NCBI GenBank assembly: GCA_022376515.1
Contig: WTXI01000384.1
Span: 1-31,910 of the forward strand
Direction of reading: 5' to 3'
Origin: Lactifluus volemus
Lineage: Eukaryota > Basidiomycota > Agaricomycetes > Russulales > Russulaceae
Length of the DNA: 31,910 nt
In this document: positions 1 through 8,707 of the stretch, piece by piece
Numbering within the stretch: the stretch's first letter is position 1
Layout: every line of letters starts with the position of its first letter
Made by a program: the position numbers and the translations under genes
The notes under the pieces: generated by a model
Seen by the model: the letters and a program-made list of their open reading frames with translations, nothing else
What the model was told of the DNA's origin: nothing
The model's database searches: none

Positions 1-1995
1 CCTGGACTAGAGTGTCTTGTTAGCTTCGAAACTCAAATCAAAGTATATATATTACAACTGAGACGCCATCGGGCGAACGAATGGGTCGGTTGGAGTTCGA
101 CATTGGATCTCCTGAGTTCCGATTCCATTGGTAAGGCGCCTCACTACGCGTATCAGAAACGGTATTGATAGTTTCGGTCTTGCCCTGGTGGAGAGGGATA
201 GGGCTCTGGAAAGATGGCCCACCGTTGTTTGGTGGACTCGAAGCGTTGCTGTCATTGTTCGTCTGAAGAAGGGGTAAAGTGCCAGTGACGACTATGATGG
301 CGGTCTTAAGGAAGAGGGGCTGAAAGAGACGGGTGTTTATGCAAATCGTCAGTGGCTCATGACCACCTTGCAGTCACTCCTTCGACTGCGCACCAGGATA
401 CCCGCGGGCGTTAAGTGACTGTCACCCCAATCTAGAGTAGAGTGCCTGTGATCAGTACCCCAATCACTGCGATAAGGTTTTTTGTTAGCACTCCTAGGCT
501 CATATAGGAGTAGGGCCATCTAACCGGGATAAAAACCCATATACGGATCCTGGGTTCAAGGTGAGACTGCAACGTGCACGGCGAACAAGAGATGGAAAGC
601 CCGATAATTACAGCAAGCCTCCTTCATGAATACCACGCGCCCTGAGAATAGCGACACGAGGCTCCAACGTGGCTAGGACAAGCCTTCGTATGGGCCCTTA
701 GCATGCATAATGAGAGGTGATACTATAGCGCGGTATGTGCTCGTGGCATCTATCGGACTCTAAGAATGGTATCGACTGAGCCGTTCAGAAAGTATAATCA
801 AGTGGAGGTAGAATGGGAGAGATGTCAACATGTAAGTTGACAATGAGCGATAGCCGCCCTTAAACCTACCACTTCAAACCACCTGGCCATGACGTCGAAG
901 AAAATACGTAGTCGCCGCGCAACGCAAAACGAGGTCGGCAATACGTAAGCATGTGTCGTGTTGTCCAGAATCTGAAAAGCGGCAGGGTGTAGTCCGACAA
1001 CCCATTCCCACGATCAAACTAACGATTTGGGATAACTTTTGAGGTAGCTTGAGCTAAGTTAGCTACAACTGTATGTATGCCTGAGAAACCTGAGAAACAC
1101 AGCGTAGATAAGATGTAGATAAGCGCTGCAAGATAACTCATTGTGCAATAGACTGAGGTGAGTGTCCGAAACTGCATCCTTTTATAATGTGAAGACTAGG
1201 TAGAAAAGTATATCTTTTACTCATGTTATTCATGTAGAGATCGACTATCTAAGTGTCCAGGGAACTTGTGTGTATACAGTAAATTGTTCATAAATTGTTC
1301 TCTAATCACATGGACGCGTGACCTCATAATCGCGATGTCCGGTCCGCAAGATCCGCGGGATCCACGATCACGCGATCACGTTTCAACAAAAACCCCCACA
1401 CGCTTCGAGCTTCAAACTTCAAATCTTACGCGGTGGGGTAATGTTGTTCGACGCATCCATAAGAGTTGTCTTTCCGTGATCAACATGGCCGATGTGTCAC
1501 GACACGAATGCACCTTGTTATTGTTGTCCTGAGCCACTGCTGCCGGGACCACACATTTGACAACCGATTACTGACAAGTGCAGCAAAATTGTCTTGCTGG
1601 GAGCAGGAACCTCCAATTTGATTCATTGTCAACAACCTACATACAGTATATGTTTTTGGGCAAGCTTGAGAAGCTAAAAAATATGGCAAAAAGAAGTGAA
1701 AGCACAAAAGTAACCTAGAATTACCCGAAACGTTGCTTTCTGCTGTATTTTCAAAAAGTAAAAAAAAAAGCTGAAAAAGCAGTGATTTTTCACTTTTGCA
1801 AGCAGAAAATTGAAAAAAGGTGCAGATATCTGTGCTATAGAATCCCTGTAAAATTGAAAGAGTTTTTTCATCATGTACTGATGCAGTCCCAAGTCCCTGC
1901 ACCAATTTCTACTTCATATGCAATACGCCCATCATCGTAGAGCCCTCCAGATCTCTGCAAAGAGGTTTCGTGGTCTGTTATTCAAAGGAATGTGT
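1..1995. other. Gene-free stretch, no recognisable feature
   Basis: I found no convincing coding region, RNA gene or repeat here. The open frames on both strands are short, lack family motifs and do not join across plausible splice sites. A run of A-rich sequence near 1755-1815 inflates a Phe/Lys-rich minus-strand frame, which I regard as chance. The last part (about 1932-1995) could hold a short alternative last exon of the RBR gene that ends at 1996. Confidence 0.5.
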
Positions 1996-3363
1996 TCACA
2001 ATTGACCGACAGTCCAAAGTGGCATTGTGGCCAAAGGCCTACCTGAAGTGACGCCAGAGACAACCTCTATTAGCGGAATAATGTTCATTTTTTTTTGATA
2101 AATTTCGTCCCAGGCCACAGACCTAATGATCAATGCCCGACAACCGTAACAAAAATGCCTTAGGGGTGAAGAAGTTAGGAATGCCCAACACCAGAAATTA
2201 TTGCCCACTTACGTATGGCATCCAGGAGATATGCACTGATAGCGATTGACAGGCACGCGGAAATCATCATGAATTAAGTCAAGCGCAAACGTTCTTGCAT
2301 CGACAGTTGACCCCACTTACGGAAATGAAGTCGCACCCAGAAATCTTCTCGCAAGGAGTCTTGCAAGCTGCGCAGTCGTCACATCCCATCCGTTCATAGC
2401 CCAAAATGATAGAACTCACTCGGACAATACCTCCAGCCTTTCCGCTTGACCAGACGGGCCATCTCCGAAGAGCCATCGCATGAATGCTTCCGCCCTTTAG
2501 GGAGGATCTCTTTCTGGCACATCTTGCACCAGACATAGTTGCAGTCCGTGATGGGGCATTTCAGGTGATTCACCTCATTGAACTCCTCCCGATCATGGAA
2601 ACTAGAGCGGCTGCACCTATCCGGCGGCCCGGGCGCGAGAAACGGTCACAACCACGAAAAAAGGGGGTCATCCGTTGCATATGACTTACTTTCGGCAACG
2701 CAGGGAAACGAAGGACTCTGCCATTTCCATCTCGATCCAAACTTCATACTTCTCCTCCGTAACGCCGATATCGAGCACCAGTTGCCGCGAGACCTCTATA
2801 TGACAGATCAGATTCGTTAAGCCGTGTCATCCGACACAATTCACATACTTCCGATTGACTCCGAGTCCATTCTCGGTTCTGCCGTACACGTTGGGCACAG
2901 AACGGGGAATCGGCGCGATTCTATCTGGGACATGATGAATCCACGGACGCAGTCCCTGCAAAACGGGTGTCCGCAAGGCTCGATTCGCGCGATCGATTCT
3001 TCTGGATGAGTGTCCATACACACTCCGCAGTCGAACATGCGCTGCGCAGCAGCAGCGAGCTCTGCACGCTCCGCAGTCAACAACCTGTCTTCTTCATCGA
3101 ATTGGAGTTGCAAGAGGGCAGCGAATTCGGGGTTCGACAAACACGGAGCTACATCAGCCAGTTGGGACCAGGGGGATCCACTCTGAATCAGGTAAATCAG
3201 TTGAACTGTGATTAGAGTAATTGTTGATGTAATTGTCACTCACCGATGTCGCTGCAGAGGACCACAACTTTGTCTGATGGGGCGGCGATTTGGGTATTTT
3301 GCCGTTATCCGGGGACGCAACGAGGTCGAGTCTCATATCAGATTGGGGTGTTATCAATGCCAT
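1996..3363 (-). CDS. RBR-type (RING-between-RING) E3 ubiquitin ligase, 7 exons
   Basis: Probable E3 ligase that takes ubiquitin from an E2 onto its own cysteine and then passes it to substrate. Exons (minus strand): 3363-3244, 3182-2849, 2795-2690, 2616-2420, 2367-2321, 2235-2213, 2158-1996. All joins are GT..AG, frames agree, and the total is 329 codons plus TGA. RING1 is in exon 2: C-G-V-C-M-D, then P-C-G-H-P-F-C-R-D-C and C-P-T-C. The IBR spans exons 3-4 (L-R-C-R-K-C, K-C-P-I-T-D-C, W-C-K-M-C, K-H-S-C). Rcat is built from exons 4-7: Y-C-P-T-C-K-T-P-C-E-K-I-S-G-C, then C-I-S-P-G-C-H-T-H-F-C-Y-G-C. The Cys in S-G-C is the expected catalytic residue. The start is the first in-frame ATG; an upstream exon is possible. 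An alternative splice at 2043/1954 would end the protein at 1932. The tail after Rcat matches nothing I know. Confidence 0.82.
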
Positions 3364-3602
3364 CGGGCTGTTGAGGTGAGTCACGGTGGTCTATGGAGGT
3401 GAGGATACTAGTGGGAAGAGTCAATAGAAGGATATAGGGGCTCACCGAATGTGTCAGTATACTAGGATCAGTATACTAGGAGCGAACACGTGAGGGTATC
3501 CTCTAGGGGCCTGGTAAACCCCGTAGCGCACGTACCACGCCAGTGGATAGGGTCTCAACCTTCTCAAGCTTACGTATCATTGAATCTCAACCTGTGATCC
3601 CT

Positions 3603-3809
3603 AGGATCACGATCACAAAGCTTCACAGAAGTTCATGGGAGCCGCTAATACTGCGGAACGAAGAGAACGGGCAGTCACGGTGGTTAGCCACTTGACACCA
3701 AGAAAAACCTCAGCTGCTAATGTTGACTAGCACAGTGACAATTGAAGTATCCGCACGGGCGACCGATTCACGATTTCACGGGCGCCGGGCGGAGTGGGGA
3801 ATTCACGCG
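3603..3809 (+). repeat. Dispersed repeat A, copy 1
   Basis: Closely matches 19913-20110 in direct orientation. Shared blocks include the start around AGGATCACGATCACAAAGC, then GCGGAACGAAGAGAACGGGC, GACAATTGAAGTATCCG, CGATTTCACGGGCGCC and the end at AATTCACGCG. It carries no credible ORF. It probably belongs to a non-autonomous transposable element, because other modules next to it (TGTGAATC units, the 4226-4360 module) also recur near the second copy. Confidence 0.8.
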
Positions 3810-3860
3810 ACAAGCCCAAGCCGAGCGGGCGCTTGCGAAGTCGAGCGCTTACCTCAGCAT

Positions 3861-3962
3861 CCTTGGGCCAAAAATTGTGAATCGAAGTGTGAATCGTGCC
3901 GTGACAATTGTGAATCGAGGCCGTGACAACTGTGAATCAACGCATCACAACTGTGAATCGCC
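3861..3962 (+). repeat. TGTGAATC short-repeat array, copy 1
   Basis: After CCTTGGGCC the motif GTGAATC appears five times, several times preceded by GACAA(C/T)T, at irregular 13-22 bp spacing. The same arrangement, again after CCTTGGGCC, recurs at 17572-17640. This suggests a subterminal module of one repeat family, where short direct repeats often serve as transposase binding sites. That role is inference. Confidence 0.7.
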
Positions 3963-4080
3963 CGCGCCAGACCCAACGTGATTGGGGCAGCGCAAGCGCA
4001 GTCGACCAAGTCGAGGGGGCGTGACCCAAGTCAGGCGGGATGTCGAGTGATTTATGTCAGAAGCCCGAGGGCGAAGGGGG

Positions 4081-4200
4081 GTTCGCCCCAGTCGAGGGGG
4101 CACTTGGGAAGTCGAGGGGGCGCTTGCCGAGTCGAACGGGCGCTTGCCAAGTCGAATGGGCGCTTGCCAAGTCAAATGGGCGCTTGCCAAGTCGACCGCT
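4081..4200 (+). repeat. 20-bp tandem repeat, about six units
   Basis: Units of exactly 20 bp built on CGCTTGCCAAGTCGAATGGG start at 4101, 4121, 4141, 4161 and 4181, with a degenerate unit at 4081. The last units are nearly identical and the left ones diverge, as in an array growing from one end. A single related unit stands at about 3822-3845. The repeats create overlapping Gly/Arg/Ser-rich open frames on both strands, which I do not take as genes. Confidence 0.85.
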
Positions 4201-4225
4201 TACCTCAGCGACCTTGGGCCGGCAA

Positions 4226-4360
4226 GTGAGCAGTAACAAAGAATTACATAATTTTCACGTGATTGTAACAGTCACACTGTTTACTTCCCACGTTTCGGAG
4301 AACCCCGAGTCACGCACTCACACATGTGACCGTCACCGTAACGCCCCGACGCGCCTCCTC
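4226..4360 (-). repeat. Repeat module C, inverted relative to 17399-17568
   Basis: GTGAGCAGTAACAAAGAATT followed by ACATAATTTTCACGTGAT is the near-exact reverse complement of 17531-17568. The outer part (ACATGTGACCGTCACCGTAA then CGCCCC) likewise mirrors GGGGCGTTACGACCGTGACG near 17409-17428. The module looks like one terminus of a transposable element, with the GGGGCGTTACG side outermost. On that reading, one element extends left from 4360 and another extends right from 17399. Confidence 0.65.
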
Positions 4361-4378
4361 CAAAATTAGCTATGCCCT

Positions 4379-6086
4379 CCATCAGGAAAACATCATATTT
4401 GCTTACGCTAATTAATGGTGCTTACTTTGCTTAATGGTCTTAATTACTGTCTTCTGCTTAATAAAAAATTTCTGTTTTTTGGCTTAAGCACATTAAGCAC
4501 ATTAATCACATTAATCCACACTCAGCACAACTAAGCAAGACCAATAATGAAAATTAAGCAAACTTTAATCACACTAAGTAAACAAGTAGTTTAAGCATAC
4601 TAAGAGAATTTTAAGAGAATTTTAAGAGGCTTTTAATCATGCTAAGCAAATGGAAGTAATTTATGTAATTTAATTAAAGTTTGAAAAATATGCAAAGTCA
4701 TGAAAATTTCACTAAGTCGTTCCCATGCACCGACCACGTGCGTTTTTTGTTTGTTCTTATTTGCACGATGTTGATTTTCGTGCATCGTTTTCGTGCCGGG
4801 TCTTCTGTCCTCCCCTCTGTCGCCGTCGTCTCCATGTTGGGGACTCTGCTGTTGTCACCACGGCCGGCTCACCGTCTGGCGCCGCGGCACCTCTTGCCCT
4901 GTCTCCTTCTCTTGCCGTCTCCGTAGTCTCTGTCGCCACCGCTCGCCGCCTTGCGCTGCCACAAGCCTCAGCGTCCCCGCGTTCTCCTTGCCACCGCATT
5001 CCCCCATTTTTTTTCCCCCGCGCAAACGCGTCTCAATGCTGCTTCCTCTGCTTCCTCCCTCCTCTGCCTCTGCCTCTGCCTCCACCACGTCCTCCTCTGC
5101 CTCCTGCGCCTGCGCCACCTCCACGTCTTTGGTCTCCTCCGCATCGCTCAAATGTTCCCCTCCAACGCCTTTGTCCTCCGAGTTGCTGCAATTCTCTTTT
5201 TCGCCGCATTCACAGCAGCTCGCTCAACTCCTCTGGGCCGCGAGGGGTCCACGGCGCACGCTACCTGCGCTGCGCCTTTTGCACCACCTACCCGGTACGT
5301 TGTACGCTGCCTGCCTCGCCTCAACGCTTCCTGACCGCCTTTTTTTTTTCGCCTCCACCTCTACCTCTACCTCCGCCTCCTGTGCCGCCGCCTCCCCTGC
5401 CTGCACCACCCCTCCTGCGCCTCCTGCGCTCCGTCTCCGTCGCCGTCGCCGGACCTCCTGCGATTCCCGCGCCCCGTGCCTCCGCATGCGTCCCACGCCT
5501 CCTTCCGCGCTCCGCGGCTTCTCCTGCGCCTCCCGCGCCTCCTCCCCTTCTCTCGTACCTCCTGCGCCCTTTCCTGGGCTTCATGCACCCCGTGCCTCCA
5601 CCCTTGTCCCTCCCCTCCTCCCGCGCCCCTGCGCCTCCCGCACCTCCTCCTGCGCCCCCCGTGCCTCTGCCACTGCCTCCTTGTGGCCCTGCAGTCCCAC
5701 CCCTGCCAGGGCTGTTGCACCAAGGCCTGTAGATTACCCTTAGTTTTAGATATTCATGTTGTAGTTTATCTCTAATATATATATATATTTGATGCTAATA
5801 TTTTGTGACTGAAATTTGAAATTGTGATGAAAATTTGAAATTAGTTAAAAATGTGAAAGATGCTTAATGTTACTTAGATCTTGCTTAATTAGCTTAATTA
5901 AGCAGAATGTGCTTAATTCAGCAGATGTGCTTAATTCAGCAACGGGGTGCGCTTACTGTGCTTAATCAAGGGTTGCTTAACTTGTGCTTAATTCTTCTTA
6001 ATGCTTGCTTAACCTGCTTAATGACGAAATTAAGCACACTAATCACACTTTAAGCACATTAAGCAAATTTGACGTTTTCCTGATGT
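4379..6086. mobile_element. Non-autonomous element with terminal inverted repeats, about 1.7 kb
   Basis: The left end reads CATCAGGAAAACATCATATT then TGCTTA. The right end, reverse complemented, reads CATCAGGAAAACGTCAAATT then TGCTTA. Inside each end lies an AT-rich zone packed with TTAAGCA/TGCTTAA motifs (about 4400-4680 and 5860-6065). The core (about 4790-5730) is strongly C/T-rich on the plus strand, with many CCTCC and CTGCGCC words. CCCT flanks both ends (4375-4378 and 6087-6090) and may be a target duplication. No transposase is visible. The long Pro/Ser/Leu-rich and, on the other strand, Arg/Gly-rich open frames of the core follow from base composition. I infer a non-autonomous DNA transposon. 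Confidence 0.7.
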
Positions 6087-6989
6087 CCCTGCTCCTTAGG
6101 TAGTTAGTCCCTCCCGCCCCCGGAATTACCAGTTATAGCTAGATTTTTGTTGTCATGAAATTGTAGATATGTTGTTAAGGTTCCAAGTGGGACCTTTGTA
6201 CGAAGTGTACGTTCGTTCGTGAAGTCAAGAGCTTGGCTTGCAAGACGTGCAAGTCAAGATCAAAGGTTCGATAAAGAAGAGACTTAGTAAAACGACTAAG
6301 TCAAGAGCGTTTCAGAGGTCAAGGGCTTTGGGCTCAGGGTTGAGACCAAAGTGTCAAGAAGTCGAAGAGCGTGATGTCAAGAGGGTTCTCTCAGGTCTGA
6401 TGCTTCTAGGCAAGCAAGGTTCTAATAGATAGAAGACTTGGATTGCGAAACAAAACTGAGACTTAAGGTCTCTAGGGTAGAAAGTACAAGGTTTATATAT
6501 AAGAAGATGAGGCTATGTGCACAGCCGTAGGGGCTGTGACCTTTGTACAGCTTTCAGGGTTTGAAACATGTTTCAGGAATCAGCGAGTCATCCTGTGCAT
6601 GTGGCTGTTGCTTGCGGCTGTACAGTGCTGTACGAGGCTGTATCGTGAGAGAAAATAAGTGGGCGATCTGAAACAAAGCGACCGGCAGTCCATTCACATA
6701 AGCAAGGGAGTCAGCGGAAATGAGTCATCAGTCCGAAATCGTATAGTATGAGTCAGCAAACACGTGTTAGTCCATAACATATGTCCAGGGGAAGTAAAAA
6801 TTTTCGACCCTGCACATCCGACCCTGCACGGAGAATGTCCAAATGAAACTTTGTTCACTGAATGCAAGCCATTAGCCTGGCACTTGGTGTTCAGAAAGCA
6901 GTCTTGCAACCATGCTCGCAACAGAATGAAATTTAATATTCACAACTGGTATAAAGACATGGCTTTTTGTTCGACGAGGTCAACAGGCA
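6087..6989. other. Non-coding stretch, possibly a retrotransposon LTR remnant
   Basis: No gene seen. From about 6172 (TGTTAAGGTTCCAAGTGGGA) the sequence has a plus-strand purine-rich, GTCAAGA-repetitive stretch, a TATA-like TTTATATATAAG at 6492-6503, and GGCTGT-rich sequence after it. This organisation resembles a solo LTR, but I see no matching CA-3' end, second LTR or clear target duplication. Confidence 0.3.
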
Positions 6990-8466
6990 ATGCCTGCATT
7001 ACTCCCTGCCTCCGTGCCTCCGAGCCCTCTCTCGCCTCTCACCTCTCTGTCTTCTTCACCCATTGATACTGGCACTATGCCGAACATTGGCCTGAACCCT
7101 GGCACGCCCGAGACTCCCAACACTCCCAAGTATAACCCGATATTCCGTCCATTGAAGCAAAAGCTTCAATTTGCTACTTTCATCGGGTCCTTTGTTGGTG
7201 AGGGTCATCCACTTAAGCCAGTCCCATAGTAAGTCATCTTTCCCACATGTGATTATGTGCATACCACTCACACTTCGTAACTGCAGCCCTGAGATGCCCA
7301 ATGGCGAGCGTGTTGCTGTGTCTGAGCTCGAAGACTACTACAAGACGCGGTGCTGGGAGATGCCCATGTGTTTCTGTGGACTTATGGATGGTATGGACCA
7401 TCCTGCCCTGTTTCATGTGCCGCGGTCTCCTCGAAGCCCCAACTATGGACGGCCTATCATCATGTGCTCTATCATGAAGTGCTCATACTGGAGTGAGTGA
7501 TTTGTACAAGCTATATGAGTAGATCACTTACAAGCTTTCCCAACAGTTGATCTAGAGAAGTTCATCACAGCAAATCCCGACGTGCCACGACGCGTCTATC
7601 CTCTTCGAGATGGTAAGTAGCATCACCACCTGTTAAGTACCTCACCAGATGATCTTGTTAGGACTTCGCTTGACTGCAAGCCAACTAATGGAGTCCCCGG
7701 ATCCGGATGGGAAACAGCGCAGCCCATTTGAAACACCTACGAGAAAGAGTGGTCAGTAACAGTTATACTTGCAATGAACACTTCTAACCACACTTGTGCA
7801 GCTACACCTAAGGCGGAACTGATGCCAACCATAGCCAACTCCCAGCTGCCCCAGGTCCGGGCTGAGACGCTGTCACCCTCTCAGGCCGGGCCTAGTTCCC
7901 ACTCTGCAATCCGAAGGTCAGACACCGAGCTGGTGGACTATGGGGCACCTCGTGAGTTCAAATTGACGTACAGATCTGTCGAGAGATGCTTACACTCAAC
8001 AGGTCCCATCCCAGATATTTTCAGTACAAATTTTCAGTTCCAACAGGAACTCGAAGCGGCGATGGCCCCTCTAGGTGTTGAGGGCTCCCGGGCATTGCTT
8101 CTGACAATGTTCGACCCCAACTGCCCAGGAATTTCAATGTCCGAGTTTATACGTATTGTCAAACAGTGCCCATTGTGCAAACTGTTGACATCTTCCAGTT
8201 TGATGCACATGCATCGTTGTCTATCTCCTAGTGGATCCGGTGAGCAACATAACACCAAGACGTATGAGGGCAGCGGCACCTGTCGTAAGCGCTGTAAGAT
8301 ACCAGGCCCTGCGTCCAGTGCGATTGCCATGGCACAACGAAACCGTGCTGGAGGAAGTGATAATAAATTGACCCGAAATACCGTAGCCTTCTTCTCTCTG
8401 GAGCCAAAACCGGTGATCGAGGACCCAGTCGTCGTAATCGAGATCTCTTCGGATGACGATAATTGA
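6990..8466 (+). CDS. GRF zinc-finger protein with C-terminal SUMO-interaction-like motif, 5 exons
   Basis: Exons 6990-7228, 7287-7492, 7547-7612, 7662-7751 and 7802-8466 join in frame with short GT..AG introns (48-58 bp). Exon 2 carries a GRF-type zinc finger: C-F-C-G, then Y-G-R-P-I-I-M-C and K-C-S-Y-W. GRF fingers bind single-stranded nucleic acid in topoisomerase 3, APE2 and NEIL3 relatives. A second possible zinc site (C-P-L-C near 8168, then H-M-H-R-C) lies in exon 5. The protein ends in V-V-V-I-E-I-S-S-D-D-D-N, a hydrophobic stretch plus acidic tail typical of a SUMO-interacting motif. The N-terminus is Ser/Pro-rich. An internal ATG at 7077 is an alternative start. I do not recognise the whole protein. 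It sits first in a group with Spt5-like, Myb-like and MULE transposase genes, so a transposon-linked DNA or chromatin role is possible. Confidence 0.72.
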
Positions 8467-8707
8467 CTGATACCCGATGGCACCAGCATTGTAGATAGCA
8501 AATATCTATGTTATTGTCAGCGTTGGCTCATATACATAGCGAAATACCACTTATCTCATATAGTTTGAATTGTAGTTGCCCCAGATAAACAAATGGAAAG
8601 ACGTACCTTGTGCGCGCGTAGTCTTTTGGGTCGTCTTACAGCGACTGTTCTTACCATGCGCTACATTGTTATGTCCATTTATTACGATGGGATAGAACAC
8701 AAATCGA
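8467..8707. other. Convergent intergenic region
   Basis: About 240 bp between the stop codons of the GRF-finger gene (+) and the Spt5-like gene (-). It presumably holds both 3' ends. I see no further feature. Confidence 0.4.

Noticed and set aside
480..570. Possible tRNA because of a GGTTCAA T-loop-like sequence near 552
   Set aside because: I could not form acceptor, D and anticodon stems around it.
1480..1905. 141-codon minus-strand open frame rich in Phe and Cys
   Set aside because: It crosses A/T homopolymer runs, has no motif, and no splice context links it to the RBR gene.
3861..3962. CRISPR-like array
   Set aside because: The repeats are short and irregularly spaced, and eukaryotic host genes surround them; they are a transposon-type subterminal repeat.
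4040..4369. 109-codon plus-strand open frame over the 20-bp repeats
   Set aside because: It is made of translated tandem repeat units, and overlapping frames on both strands are equally open.
4725..5732. A 335-codon plus-strand open frame and an overlapping 316-codon frame
   Set aside because: Low-complexity Pro/Ser/Leu/Ala content follows from the C/T-biased core of an inverted-repeat element. There is no domain, and the minus strand is also widely open.
6172..6700. Solo LTR of a Ty3-like retrotransposon
   Set aside because: It has a TGTTAAGG start and a TATA box, but no matching CA end, target duplication or second copy in the window. Kept only as a low-confidence remark.
8034..8501. 155-codon minus-strand open frame
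   Set aside because: It is antisense to the last exon of the GRF-finger gene, which has the better splice and motif support.
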